A DNA stretch of 64,000 bases from Anaerolineaceae bacterium (GTDB taxonomy: Bacteria > Chloroflexota > Anaerolineae > Anaerolineales > Anaerolineaceae), in the NCBI GenBank assembly GCA_003524305.1, contig DQHW01000033.1, forward strand, positions 9,241 to 73,240, given 5' to 3'. Of the stretch, positions 35,135-44,738 are shown piece by piece. Position numbers and translations under genes: made by a program. The notes under the pieces are model-generated. The model saw only the letters and a program-made list of their open reading frames with translations. It was not told the origin of the DNA and ran no database searches. The stretch's first letter is position 1; the number at the start of each line of letters is the position of its first letter.

Positions 35135-36238
35135 CTAGAGGATAAATTTTCCATTTTGATAAATGAGTTTGCCATCGGCGAACATCTCGGTGTCTTGTCG
35201 GGCGTCGCAGATAAAATCCCAATGCAAGCTGCTAACGTTCTTGCCGCCGCATTCTTCAAAACCGGCGCCGACTGCCAGGTGGAAGGAACCACCAATCTTT
35301 TCGTCAAAGAGGATGTCTTTGGTGAAGCGGTCTATGCCGTAATTAGTGCCCAACCCAAGTTCGCCCAGGGTACGCGAACCTTTATCCACGTCGAGCATCT
35401 TGTTGAGGAAGTCTTCGTTCTTGGCAGCCGTTGCCTTGACCACCTTGCTATTCTTGAATTCCATGCGCACGCCTTCGACTTCGCGGCCCAGGTGGACGGC
35501 GGGGTAGGTGAAGTTAACCCAGCCGGTGGCTGAGTTCTCGACTGGACTGGTGAAAACCTCACCGCTGGGCATGTTCTGATCACCATCCGAGTTAATGAAA
35601 GAGCGGCCATCAATGCTCATGAAAATATCTGCGTTAGTGCCTTTGATGTGGAACTCTTTCTTGCCAACCAGATAATCGACCAGTTTCTGTTGGTCATCAT
35701 GCACTTTTTTCCAAGCTTTAACTGGGTCGGGCTGATCCACGAAAGTGGCTTTGAAAACGAATTCTTCATAGTCTGCCAGGCTCATGTCGGCATCCTGGGC
35801 GAGGGAAGTTGTAGGAAAGTTAGCCATAGTCCAGCGCAGGCTGCGATCGGCGGAGCGCTTCATGTAGACCTCGTACCATTTGCGCCAGCCTTTCTGACGG
35901 GCTTGCTGCAGGGCAGGGTCCACGGCGTTGAGGGCGCGGGAGTTCTCTGGGGCCTGGATGAAGATGGCGGCGTTGGCCTGTTTGATCATCTGCATGTCGG
36001 TGGGGGCGCACCAGTTTAATTGTTCGGGGGTAGCGTTATTAAACAGGGCATCTGTGATTTGGTCTGAGGTAAGGGCATAGGTGGGATGAGCGCCTGCCCT
36101 AACGATCTGATCGACGATCTCGCGGACGAGTGGCGTACTCAATCTACCAGCCTGGATGTGCACCCAGTCGCCGGGTTGGGTTTTGACCGAGTAATTGACG
36201 AGTACATCCGCATATTTGACGAGCCTGGGATCGGACAT
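35135..36238 (-). CDS. M29-family leucyl aminopeptidase
   Basis: A 367-residue AmpS/AP-T-type metallo-aminopeptidase that removes N-terminal amino acids from peptides in the cytoplasm. Family segments are KYADVLVNYSVKTQPGDWV at the N-terminus, MPSGEVFTSPVENSATGW near 225 with metal-ligand Glu, ELGLGTNYGIDRFTKDILFDEKIGGSFHLAVGAGF near 290, and SLHWDFICDAR near 335. The last two hold His and Asp ligands. The length is slightly below the usual ~410. Probably transcribed with the cysteine hydrolase. Confidence 0.92.
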   Translation of the reverse strand: MSDPRLVKYADVLVNYSVKTQPGDWVHIQAGRLSTPLVREIVDQIVRAGAHPTYALTSDQITDALFNNATPEQLNWCAPTDMQMIKQANAAIFIQAPENSRALNAVDPALQQARQKGWRKWYEVYMKRSADRSLRWTMANFPTTSLAQDADMSLADYEEFVFKATFVDQPDPVKAWKKVHDDQQKLVDYLVGKKEFHIKGTNADIFMSIDGRSFINSDGDQNMPSGEVFTSPVENSATGWVNFTYPAVHLGREVEGVRMEFKNSKVVKATAAKNEDFLNKMLDVDKGSRTLGELGLGTNYGIDRFTKDILFDEKIGGSFHLAVGAGFEECGGKNVSSLHWDFICDARQDTEMFADGKLIYQNGKFIL

Positions 36239-36317
36239 GGTGAGCCTCCAAAGGTAAAGTTATTCGTTTATTTTAGTCTTTTTTATCCATAATTTCCACT
36301 TGTTTGAAATCTTTACC

Positions 36318-36365
36318 ACGAACCCCTAAAAATCTGGGGCGCGAAGATCGCGCAACACGAATATT
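36318..36365. repeat. GC-rich palindromic intergenic repeat, copy B
   Basis: CCCCTAAAAATCTGGGG is followed by GCGCGA-AGA-TCGCGC (36339-36353) and ACGAATATT. It resembles copy A near 10418-10445 and lies 140 bp before the kdp operon. No clear promoter boxes could be assigned in 36239-36503, although TTGACG at 36426-36431 is present. Confidence 0.4.
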
Positions 36366-36503
36366 TTCTAAAAACACTTAAATCTTATTTAAAAACCAAA
36401 AAAACCTAAAAATCTTGATTTTTTCTTGACGTTTAAGCCCTTTTTCTTGCCGGATTCTTTATTGGTCAAGGGGTAAAGTAAGGATTGTTAATGAAGGAGA
36501 ATT

Positions 36504-36596
36504 ATGACTGACTTATGGATGCTCTTGATTGTGATTGCCTTTTTCTTTTTAATGTTGGGTTTTGTCTCTTTATGTAATTCTCTGATGGAGAAGTGA
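36504..36596 (+). CDS. 30-residue membrane protein at the head of the kdp operon
   Basis: A 30-codon frame that starts MTDLWMLLIV, is almost wholly hydrophobic through residue 24, and ends NSLMEK. AAGGAG lies 6 nt before the ATG. One TGA-T-ATG step (1 bp) links it to kdpF, so translation is probably coupled. It is too short for standard gene finders. A single membrane span with a charged end resembles KdpF in size but not in sequence. I recall similar mini-proteins upstream of kdpF in other phyla, so it may be a conserved Kdp accessory; this needs a comparison. Confidence 0.7.
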   Translation: MTDLWMLLIVIAFFFLMLGFVSLCNSLMEK

Positions 36597-36597
36597 T

Positions 36598-36690
36598 ATG
36601 AACGGACTCTTGATTTTGATAGGCGTCATTGCCTTGGGATTATTGGTTTATCTGTTTTTCTCGCTAATTAAACCGGAGTGGTTCGGATGA
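36598..36690 (+). CDS. kdpF: Potassium-transporting ATPase small subunit KdpF
   Basis: A 30-residue single-span protein ending in [13 protein letters not shown], the usual KdpF end pattern (Y-L-x-x-x-L-I-x-P-E-x-F). KdpF stabilises the KdpABC complex. The stop TGA overlaps the ATG of kdpA (ATGA), typical for this operon. Confidence 0.9.
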   Translation: MNGLLILIGVIALGLLVYLFFSLIKPEWFG

Positions 36691-38408
36691 ATATGATGAG
36701 TTGGGTTCAATTTCCGCTTTATATTGTGGTTTTGCTGATTCTGGTCAAACCGTTGGGATCGTATATGGCAAGGGTTTATCAGGGTGAGCGGAGTTTTCTT
36801 TCACCTGTTATTTTGCCGGTCGAGAAGTTTATTTTTAAGTTATCTGGGGTCAAACCAGATGATGAAATGAACTGGAAGACTTATGCGCTGACCGTTTTGG
36901 TTTTTAACCTGGTTGGTTTCTTCTTTCTTTACCTGTTGTTGCGCATTCAACATGTCTTGCCGCTCAATCCTCAGACGTTGGGCGCCCTTTCACCTGAACT
37001 TGCCTTCAATACGGCAGTCAGTTTTGTGAGCAATACGAACTGGCAGAATTATGGCGGCGAAACCACGATGAGCAATTTGTCGCAAATGCTGGGTCTGGGG
37101 GTGCAGAATTTCCTTTCCGCAGCGACAGGCATGGCGGTCTTGATCGCCTTGATGCGCGGATTGTCGCGACACAGCACCAACAAACTCGGCAGTTTCTGGG
37201 TGGATCTAACCCGCTCGATTTTGTATATCTTGCTGCCGCTCTCCATCATACTGGCTGTCTTGTTAGTCTCGCAAGGTGTGGTGCAGAGCTTTCAGGCGAA
37301 TATCATCAGCCAAACGGTTGATCAGACTTCGGGTGTAGTTACTCAAACCCTCCCGCTGGGACCGGCCGCTTCGCAAGTGGCGGTCAAGCAACTGGGTACC
37401 AATGGCGGAGGCTTTTTCAATGTCAACTCTGCACATCCTTTTGAGAACCCCACCCCATTCTCCAATTTTCTTGAGATGCTTTCCATTCTACTGATACCGG
37501 CAGCCTTAACTTATACCTTTGGAAAGATGGTGGGTGACAGGCGCCAGGGTTGGGCAATACTTGCAGCCATGACCTTAATCCTCGTGTTGATGACGGGAAT
37601 CGCGATCAGTGCAGAATCACAGGGCAACCCGGCATTTACTGCGATGGGGATTGACATATCCGCGGGGAACATGGAAGGCAAGGAAGTGCGTTTTGGAGTG
37701 GTGAACTCGGCCATGTGGGCTACATTTACCACGGCGGCATCCAATGGGTCAGTCAATTCCATGCACGATTCGTTTACGCCGCTTGGCGGTTTAGTGCCCA
37801 TGTGGATGATGATGCTGGGTGAAGTGATATTCGGCGGCGTGGGTTCTGGGCTCTACGGCATGCTGGCTTTTGTGGTGATTGCGGTTTTTGTGGCAGGCCT
37901 GATGGTGGGGCGTACACCCGAATACCTTGGGAAGAAAATCGAAATCCATGAAATGAAAATGGCAGCACTGATCGTCTTGATCCCGGTGATCACGGTGTTA
38001 TTTGGCACAGCAATCGCTTTATGGACCGAAAGCGGCAAAGCCTCCATATATAACGCGGGACCGCAAGGGTTCAGTGAAGTACTCTACGCGTTTGCATCCG
38101 CGGGTAACAATAACGGTTCGGCCTTTGCAGGTTTGGGGGCAAACACACCTTTTTATAATACTGCACTTGGAATCGCCATGTTGTTTGCCAGATATGCGCT
38201 GATTGTTCCCGTTTTAGCCATGGCAGGCTCACTCTCACAAAAGAAAATCGTGCCAACCAGCAGCGGCACATTGCCAAGTCATACCCCATTGTTCATCGGT
38301 TGGCTGATTGGTGTGATCATCATTGTCGGGGCACTCAGCTTTTTGCCTGCACTGGCGTTAGGCCCTATTGTGCAGCACCTGATACTTGGCACAGGAAGGT
38401 TATTCTAA
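36687..38408 (+). CDS. kdpA: Potassium-transporting ATPase subunit KdpA
   Basis: A 573-residue polytopic membrane protein that binds and channels K+. Selectivity-filter-like segments are [14 protein letters not shown] near residue 113, [20 protein letters not shown] near 235, and [13 protein letters not shown] near 470, matching the four-loop KtrB/TrkH-type channel pattern. The ATG at 36687 overlaps the kdpF stop; a GTG nine bases upstream is inside kdpF. The stop TAA overlaps the kdpB ATG. Confidence 0.97.
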   Translation: MNMMSWVQFPLYIVVLLILVKPLGSYMARVYQGERSFLSPVILPVEKFIFKLSGVKPDDEMNWKTYALTVLVFNLVGFFFLYLLLRIQHVLPLNPQTLGALSPELAFNTAVSFVSNTNWQNYGGETTMSNLSQMLGLGVQNFLSAATGMAVLIALMRGLSRHSTNKLGSFWVDLTRSILYILLPLSIILAVLLVSQGVVQSFQANIISQTVDQTSGVVTQTLPLGPAASQVAVKQLGTNGGGFFNVNSAHPFENPTPFSNFLEMLSILLIPAALTYTFGKMVGDRRQGWAILAAMTLILVLMTGIAISAESQGNPAFTAMGIDISAGNMEGKEVRFGVVNSAMWATFTTAASNGSVNSMHDSFTPLGGLVPMWMMMLGEVIFGGVGSGLYGMLAFVVIAVFVAGLMVGRTPEYLGKKIEIHEMKMAALIVLIPVITVLFGTAIALWTESGKASIYNAGPQGFSEVLYAFASAGNNNGSAFAGLGANTPFYNTALGIAMLFARYALIVPVLAMAGSLSQKKIVPTSSGTLPSHTPLFIGWLIGVIIIVGALSFLPALALGPIVQHLILGTGRLF

Positions 38409-40510
38409 TGAACCGCAATCAACCCTTACTTAAAAATAATCGCGGAGAGCTTTACCGCCATGCCATTGTTGCAGCGTTCAAAAAGCTGAATCCCAGGCAC
38501 CAGGTGCGCAATCCGGTTATGTTTGTCACTGAAGTTGGCAGTCTACTAACCACGGTGCTGTGGGTGCAGGCGTTGTTTGGAAAGGGCGAAGCTTCAACCG
38601 GATTTATTGGCGCAATCGCCATTTGGTTGTGGTTTACGGTGTTGTTTGCGAATTTTTCTGAAGCACTGGCAGAAGGACGCGGCAAAGCCCAGGCGGAATC
38701 ACTGCGAAAGGCTCGTCAGGATACCCCTGCCAAACGACTGCAGGGAACACCAAATACACTTGAGACTGCAATAAGAGTGGTTAGTCTGGTTTCTTCTACA
38801 AAACTGATCAAGAATGATCTCTTTCTGGTTGAGACTGGTGACATCTTGCCAGCGGATGGCGAGATTGTCTGCGGCATCGCTTCGGTGGATGAGAGCGCCG
38901 TCACGGGTGAATCCGCGCCGGTGGTGCGCGAGGCTGGAGGCGACCGTTCGGCAGTGACTGGCGGAACGCGCCTGTTGTCTGATTGGCTTATCGTGCGTGT
39001 CAGTGCTGACCCTGGCCAGGGATTTTTGGATCAAATGATTTCATTGGTTGAGGGCGCCAAACGTCAAAAGACACCCAATGAAATTGCATTGAGTATTTTG
39101 CTTTCGAGTTTTACCATCGTTTTTCTGGTGGTGTGTATGACGCTGCTTCCATTTTCAATGTTTAGTGTGGAAGTAGCAGGTCAGGGAACACCCATCACGA
39201 TTACGGTGTTGATCGCACTTCTGATATGCCTAATCCCGACCACGATCGGAGGGCTGTTATCAGCCATCGGCATCGCGGGAATGGACCGGTTGATTCAGCG
39301 CAACGTGATTGCCATGTCTGGCCGCGCGGTTGAAGCTGCAGGTGACGTGGATGTTTTGATGCTGGATAAAACCGGCACCATCACTTTGGGTAACCGCCAG
39401 GCAGTGGCTTTTGTGCCGGTCAATGGCGTCAAAATGGCTGCACTGGCTGAAGCTGCGCAGTTGGCCTCGCTGGTGGATGAAACGCCAGAAGGGCGTTCGA
39501 TTGTGGTGTTGGCAAAAGAAATGTATGGCTTGCGCGGTCAGACCATGGGGGCCAGTCAAAGGGCACCGGGCGGGATGCATTTCATCCCCTTTACGGCGCA
39601 AACGCGTATCTCGGGTGTGGATTTCAATGGAACGCAGATTCGCAAAGGTGCGCCTGACACGATGACGGCTTTAATCGAAGCCAAAGGTAATCGTATCCCG
39701 GCTGATTTGCTGCCTGCAGTAGAAAGCATTGCCAACAGCGGCGGAACGCCGCTTGTGGTAGCTAAAAACGGCGAAGCGTTAGGTGTAATCCACCTCAAAG
39801 ACATTGTCAAAGGCGGCATCAAAGAAAGGTTTGCGCAACTTCGCAAGATGGGAATTAAGACCGTGATGATCACGGGTGACAATCCACTCACAGCGGCTGC
39901 TATTGCGGCTGAAGCGGGTGTGGATGATTTTCTGGCGCAGGCGACCCCTGAGGCCAAACTCAAACTGATCCGCGAATATCAGGCAGGTGGACGTCTGGTG
40001 GCGATGACCGGCGATGGGACGAATGACGCTCCGGCGTTGGCCCAGGCCGATGTGGCCGTGGCGATGAACACCGGCACCCAACCGGCGCGTGAAGCTGCGA
40101 ACATGATTGACCTCGACAGCAACCCCACCAAGTTGATTGAGATCGTTGAGATTGGCAAGCAACTGCTGATGACGCGCGGATCGCTGACGACTTTCAGCAT
40201 TGCAAATGATGTCAGCAAATATTTTGCCATCATCCCGGCAGCGTTTGCTACGACCTATCCAGTCCTAGAAAAGTTAAATTTCATGAGTTTAACCTCTCCA
40301 CACAGTGCCATCCTTTCAGCGGTGACCTTTAATGCGCTCATCATCATTGCGTTGATCCCGTTGGCTTTAAAAGGTGTTCCTTACCGTCCAAAACCTGCTG
40401 CGCAATTGCTGCGTGACAACCTCCTCTTTTACGGTGTGGGAGGATTGATCGCTCCTTTTATCGGGATCAAATTGATTGACATGCTTTTAACCTTCTTCCA
40501 CCTGGTTTAG
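38408..40510 (+). CDS. kdpB: Potassium-transporting P-type ATPase subunit KdpB
   Basis: A 700-residue P-type ATPase, the catalytic subunit of Kdp. The phosphorylated Asp is in [15 protein letters not shown] near residue 320. TGES appears in [11 protein letters not shown] near 170, and [22 protein letters not shown] near 535 is the hinge motif. The start is the ATG within TAATG, sharing one base with the kdpA stop; the frame is open further upstream inside kdpA but those residues do not fit. Confidence 0.97.
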   Translation: MNRNQPLLKNNRGELYRHAIVAAFKKLNPRHQVRNPVMFVTEVGSLLTTVLWVQALFGKGEASTGFIGAIAIWLWFTVLFANFSEALAEGRGKAQAESLRKARQDTPAKRLQGTPNTLETAIRVVSLVSSTKLIKNDLFLVETGDILPADGEIVCGIASVDESAVTGESAPVVREAGGDRSAVTGGTRLLSDWLIVRVSADPGQGFLDQMISLVEGAKRQKTPNEIALSILLSSFTIVFLVVCMTLLPFSMFSVEVAGQGTPITITVLIALLICLIPTTIGGLLSAIGIAGMDRLIQRNVIAMSGRAVEAAGDVDVLMLDKTGTITLGNRQAVAFVPVNGVKMAALAEAAQLASLVDETPEGRSIVVLAKEMYGLRGQTMGASQRAPGGMHFIPFTAQTRISGVDFNGTQIRKGAPDTMTALIEAKGNRIPADLLPAVESIANSGGTPLVVAKNGEALGVIHLKDIVKGGIKERFAQLRKMGIKTVMITGDNPLTAAAIAAEAGVDDFLAQATPEAKLKLIREYQAGGRLVAMTGDGTNDAPALAQADVAVAMNTGTQPAREAANMIDLDSNPTKLIEIVEIGKQLLMTRGSLTTFSIANDVSKYFAIIPAAFATTYPVLEKLNFMSLTSPHSAILSAVTFNALIIIALIPLALKGVPYRPKPAAQLLRDNLLFYGVGGLIAPFIGIKLIDMLLTFFHLV

Positions 40511-40520
40511 GAGAATAAAA

Positions 40521-40691
40521 ATGAAAAAACAACACTTGTTGAAATTTGCTGGTTATTTTTCTACTCTTTTAGTGGTGGTCATCGGATTCGCTCCTTCAAT
40601 ATTTAGAATTCCGACAGTCTTTCATCCTTGGTTATTACTTCTATCCATCATGTGGATATTTGTTTTCTCGACAGGAGTGTTCAGATCATGA
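40521..40691 (+). CDS. 56-residue membrane protein between kdpB and kdpC
   Basis: A 56-codon frame, MKKQHLLKFAGYF at the start and FSTGVFRS at the end, with two hydrophobic stretches (residues ~12-26 and 36-52) around RIPTVFHP. TAGGAG lies 7 nt before the ATG, and ATGA overlap ties it to kdpC. The usual order is kdpB then kdpC with no gene between, so this is an extra gene. I do not recognise the family. Its position suggests a small subunit or assembly factor of the Kdp complex. Confidence 0.75.
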   Translation: MKKQHLLKFAGYFSTLLVVVIGFAPSIFRIPTVFHPWLLLLSIMWIFVFSTGVFRS

Positions 40692-41278
40692 AAACACAAA
40701 TACGTCCGCTTATCACCCTGTTTGGGGTATTGGCGCTGATTACGGGAGTTCTTTATCCACTTACCGTTACCGGTTTGGCTCAATTGATTTTCCCATTTCA
40801 AGCGAATGGCAGCCTGGTCAAAGTCGATGAACTGGTTGTAGGATCAGAATTAATTGGTCAGGATTTTTCTGGTGAGCAGTTCTTCTGGGGAAGACCCTCT
40901 GCAACATCCACGCATCCGTATAATGCCTTTGACCAGGATGAATTAACCGGGTCATCAGGCTCAAATCTTGGTCCGCTATCTCAAGTACTTGTCGATAGTG
41001 TGCAAGAACGGATTAACATGCTGGTTAAGGTTGACCCGGGAAACACCAACCTGATCCCTGTTGACCTGGTGACAGCATCCGCTTCAGGGTTGGATGCCAA
41101 TATCAGTGTCTCCGCAGCGCTGTATCAGGTTCCCCGGGTGGCGCGCGTACGCGGGTTGGAGGAAGCAGCCGTCACTGCGCTGGTTAATCAATTTACCGAG
41201 AATCGACAGTTCGGACTTTTGGGTGAACCCAGGGTGAATGTTTTATTGTTAAATATTGCACTGGAAGGTATAAAATAA
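40688..41278 (+). CDS. kdpC: Potassium-transporting ATPase subunit KdpC
   Basis: A 196-residue KdpC. It has one N-terminal membrane span (LITLFGVLALITGVLYPLTV) and a soluble domain outside or at the membrane. Conserved segments are FWGRPSATSTHPYNAFD near 76, SGLDANISVSAALYQVPRVA near 140 and FGLLGEPRVNVLLLN near the C-terminus. The ATG overlaps the preceding small gene. A 5-bp gap leads to kdpD. Confidence 0.97.
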   Translation: MKTQIRPLITLFGVLALITGVLYPLTVTGLAQLIFPFQANGSLVKVDELVVGSELIGQDFSGEQFFWGRPSATSTHPYNAFDQDELTGSSGSNLGPLSQVLVDSVQERINMLVKVDPGNTNLIPVDLVTASASGLDANISVSAALYQVPRVARVRGLEEAAVTALVNQFTENRQFGLLGEPRVNVLLLNIALEGIK

Positions 41279-41283
41279 AGGAG

Positions 41284-43929
41284 ATGAATTCACGCCCCGA
41301 TCCTGACGAACTATTGAAAAACATTCAGGCAGAGGAACCTGCCCGCGGAAAATTAAAAATATTCCTGGGATACGCCGCAGGGGTGGGAAAAACCTATGCC
41401 ATGCTTGAGGCTGCGCACCAACGTCAGGAACAAGGCGTTGATGTAGTCATAGGCTATATCGAAACTCATGAGCGAAAAGATACTGAAGCATTGGTTAATG
41501 GTCTTAAGATTCTTTCACGCAGACAGGTTGAATACCACGATATAAAGCTGCCTGAATTGAATGTGGATGCGGTTATCAAACGCCATCCACAATTGGTTTT
41601 GATTGATGAGTTTGCACATACCAATGCACCGGGGTCAAGACATCCCAAACGCTACATGGATGTAGATGATATTTTGGATGCCGGAATTGATGTGTACACG
41701 ACATTAAACGTGCAGCATCTCGAGAGCATGAATGATGTGGTGGCACAGGTGACCGGCATTGTGGTTCGAGAAACCGTGCCAGACCGGGTTCTGGATGAGG
41801 CTTCGGAGATTGAGGTGATTGATCTGCCGCCGGATGAACTGCTTAACCGGCTTCAGGAAGGAAAAGTATACGTTCCAGACCAGGCAAATCGGGCGATTGA
41901 TAAGTTTTTCCGCAAGGGAAACCTTTCTGCATTGCGCGAAATGTCGTTCAGGCGCGCTGCCGAACGTGTGGATAACCAAATGCGCAATTACATGCGCACG
42001 CGGGCAATACAAGGACCCTGGGGGGTAGCCGAACGCCTGCTGGTGTGCGTCAGCCCAAGCCCGCTGTCTGAAAAGTTGGTGCGCACCACCCGACGATTAT
42101 CAGATGAACTAAATGCCGAATGGTTTGCGGTGCATGTCAACCTGACTTCGAAACCGGAATTGAACCCGGCAAATGTTGAACGGGCAGCCAAGACGATGCA
42201 GCTCGCTGAAGAATTGGGTGCACGTACTCGAACGCTTACCGGGCGATCCATCCCCGAAGTGGTATTGGCTTATGCCAAGAAACACAATGTTACGAAAATT
42301 GTAGTGGGCAAACCGATTCATCCCCGCTGGATGGAAATGCTTTCAGGTTCCATTGTTGATCAATTGATATATGCCAGCGGTGATATTGATGTATATGTGA
42401 TCAATGAACAAGCTGATATTAAACCTACGAAAATACCTTTAGATTTCCATCCGCATGCACCTTATTGGCGATACCTTTTAGCTTTTGGGTTAGTTGTAAT
42501 AACGACCATGATTGGGCGGCTGATTTATACCAGACTCGAACCTACAAATATTGTTATGTTATACCTTGCCAGTACCGTTGCTGCCGCAGTGTACCTAGGA
42601 CGCGGACCAGCATTATTAACTTCATTTCTGGGTGTGTTGGCTTTTGATTTTTTTCTTATTCCGCCTTATTTAACTTTCGCGGTAACAGACACTCAATACT
42701 TCATTACCTTCATCGGATTGTTTTTAGTCAGCCTGGTGGTGAGCACGCTCACTGCTCGCACGCAAGAACAGGCTGAAGCGGCCATTCAACGAGAAGCGCA
42801 TACTTCCGCGTTGTATACACTTGGTAAAGACCTTACCTCTGCAACTGATTTGCATCAGGTTGCCGAGATTGTCATCAATCATATCAGCCAGGTGTTTGGA
42901 CGTGATGTTGTGATATTTCTACCTGAAAATGGCAAGTTGCGGATGTTTGCAGCTACTGCCGAATATTCTCCTGATGCCAATGAAATGGCTGTTGCGACGT
43001 GGTCTTTTGAACATGACCAACCTGCCGGTCTCGGCACAGACACTCTGCCCGCAGCTTCGTTGCGTTGTCAGCCGTTGAAAACTGCCCGTGGACAAATTGG
43101 TGTGCTTGGCATCCACCCGAAGGAAAGCGGAAAATCTCTTTCACCTGACCAAAGGCAAACGTTTTTCTCCTTCGCAAACCAAGCCGCACTGGCGGTGGAA
43201 CGTGCCATCCTCGCAGAACAAGCTAGACAGGCAGAATTGCTTCAGGCTACTGAAAAATTACAAACAGCTTTATTAAATTCCATTTCACATGATTTGCGTA
43301 CCCCGTTAGTCAGCATTACTGGTGCATTAAGCAGTCTGCGTGAAGAATCACTTAATATCAACCAGGAAGACCGCAACAGCCTGCTTGAAACAGCGTATGG
43401 TGAAGCTGAACGTCTTAACCGATTGGTCGGAAATTTATTGAACATGACCAGGCTTGAAGCCAACGCCATCCATCTCAGGCTGGAACCTTGCGACATTCAG
43501 GATGCAATAGGTGCAGCACTCGATCAACTAGAAGATCGCCTCGGGAAAAAGCCCATCGTGGTAAATATCCCGGATGGGTTACCCCTGGTATCGTTAGATT
43601 TTGCCTTGTTTGGTCAGGTGCTGGTGAATGTGATCGATAATGCGGTGAAGTATTCACCAAAAGAAACGCAAATTGATATTGATGTCTCACAAACTGATAC
43701 TGAAATCAGTATACACGTCAGTGACCGGGGAATAGGCATCCCTGAAGAAGACCTGGAAAAGATATTTGATAAGTTTTACAGAGTATCACTGCCTGAAAGC
43801 GTCAACGGCACAGGCCTCGGATTGGCCATATGTAAAGGAATTATCGAAACAATTGGTGGCAAGATAAGCGCAGCAAACCGTGATGGCGGTGGTATTGTGA
43901 TCACAATCACTCTGCCAAAGGTAAATTAG
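41284..43929 (+). CDS. kdpD: Potassium sensor histidine kinase KdpD
   Basis: An 881-residue kinase with the full KdpD layout. The N-terminal KdpD domain carries a P-loop (FLGYAAGVGKTYAML near residue 28), then a universal-stress-like domain to ~375. Four membrane spans of the DUF4118 type lie near 398-490, followed by a GAF domain and HisKA (LLNSISHDLRTPLVSITG near 665, with the phosphorylated His). HATPase motifs NVIDNAVKYSP, DRGIGIP and GTGLGLAICKG complete it. AAGGAG touches the start ATG with no spacer, an odd placement, so coupling to kdpC is probably important. Confidence 0.95.
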   Translation: MNSRPDPDELLKNIQAEEPARGKLKIFLGYAAGVGKTYAMLEAAHQRQEQGVDVVIGYIETHERKDTEALVNGLKILSRRQVEYHDIKLPELNVDAVIKRHPQLVLIDEFAHTNAPGSRHPKRYMDVDDILDAGIDVYTTLNVQHLESMNDVVAQVTGIVVRETVPDRVLDEASEIEVIDLPPDELLNRLQEGKVYVPDQANRAIDKFFRKGNLSALREMSFRRAAERVDNQMRNYMRTRAIQGPWGVAERLLVCVSPSPLSEKLVRTTRRLSDELNAEWFAVHVNLTSKPELNPANVERAAKTMQLAEELGARTRTLTGRSIPEVVLAYAKKHNVTKIVVGKPIHPRWMEMLSGSIVDQLIYASGDIDVYVINEQADIKPTKIPLDFHPHAPYWRYLLAFGLVVITTMIGRLIYTRLEPTNIVMLYLASTVAAAVYLGRGPALLTSFLGVLAFDFFLIPPYLTFAVTDTQYFITFIGLFLVSLVVSTLTARTQEQAEAAIQREAHTSALYTLGKDLTSATDLHQVAEIVINHISQVFGRDVVIFLPENGKLRMFAATAEYSPDANEMAVATWSFEHDQPAGLGTDTLPAASLRCQPLKTARGQIGVLGIHPKESGKSLSPDQRQTFFSFANQAALAVERAILAEQARQAELLQATEKLQTALLNSISHDLRTPLVSITGALSSLREESLNINQEDRNSLLETAYGEAERLNRLVGNLLNMTRLEANAIHLRLEPCDIQDAIGAALDQLEDRLGKKPIVVNIPDGLPLVSLDFALFGQVLVNVIDNAVKYSPKETQIDIDVSQTDTEISIHVSDRGIGIPEEDLEKIFDKFYRVSLPESVNGTGLGLAICKGIIETIGGKISAANRDGGGIVITITLPKVN

Positions 43930-43931
43930 AC

Positions 43932-44615
43932 ATGACTCTTTTTGGTCTGAAAGTATTGGTGGTTGACGATGAAATTGCGATCCAACGTTTTCTGCGGGTT
44001 GCTTTGAATGGACAGGGATTCATCGTCAGTGAAGCCAATACTGGTCAGGCTGCTTTGCAAGCAATAACCATAAATCGACCTGACCTGGTCATTCTCGACC
44101 TGGGTCTGCCTGATATGGATGGCATAGAGGTTACCCGGCGTACGAGGGAATGGTCGAAGGTTCCAATTATCATTCTTTCTGTGCGTGAGCAGGAGGATGA
44201 CAAAATTGCAGCATTGGATGCCGGGGCAGATGATTATCTGACTAAACCATTTGGTATGGGTGAATTACTTGCCAGGATAAGAACGGTGTTAAGGCGTCAA
44301 AATAATGTAAACTCAGAACCGGTTTTTTCCTTTGGTGGTCTGGTGGTGGATCTTGCCAACCGAATAGTATCTATGAACGGCGGCGAAATTCAACTTACAC
44401 CTACCGAATATGATATTTTAAGATCCTTGGTTACCAATGCAGGCAAGGTGCTTACCAACCGTCAGTTGTTAAAACAAGTATGGGGAGAAGGTTATGACGA
44501 TCTACATATCCTGCGAGTCAATGTGAGTAATTTGAGGCACAAGCTTGAACCAGATCCTTCACGGCCGACATATATTCACACCGAACCGGGAGTTGGATAT
44601 AGATTAAAAATTTAG
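43932..44615 (+). CDS. kdpE: Potassium operon response regulator KdpE
   Basis: A 227-residue OmpR-type regulator. The receiver has VVDDE at the start, LVILDLGLPDMDG near 50 with the phosphorylated Asp, and LTKPFGMGELLARI near 103. The winged-helix DNA-binding end has LTPTEYDILRSLVTNAGKVLTNRQLL and HILRVNVSNLRHKLE. It is 2 bp after kdpD, so it is the last gene of the kdp operon. It normally activates kdp transcription on K+ limitation. Confidence 0.95.
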   Translation: MTLFGLKVLVVDDEIAIQRFLRVALNGQGFIVSEANTGQAALQAITINRPDLVILDLGLPDMDGIEVTRRTREWSKVPIIILSVREQEDDKIAALDAGADDYLTKPFGMGELLARIRTVLRRQNNVNSEPVFSFGGLVVDLANRIVSMNGGEIQLTPTEYDILRSLVTNAGKVLTNRQLLKQVWGEGYDDLHILRVNVSNLRHKLEPDPSRPTYIHTEPGVGYRLKI

Positions 44616-44738
44616 CGCCTCTTGCGCATAACAATTCTGTATATTTTTAACAGCTATACCAACTATATTAAATACCAAAAAAATTGCTATACTAAATAAG
44701 TACAGTATTTACTCAAAATTGTAGAAGGCGGAAAAACG

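Noticed and set aside
40628..40687. Upstream extension of the kdpC frame
   Set aside because: KdpC homologues start at the ATG at 40688; the earlier part overlaps the 56-codon gene in another frame.
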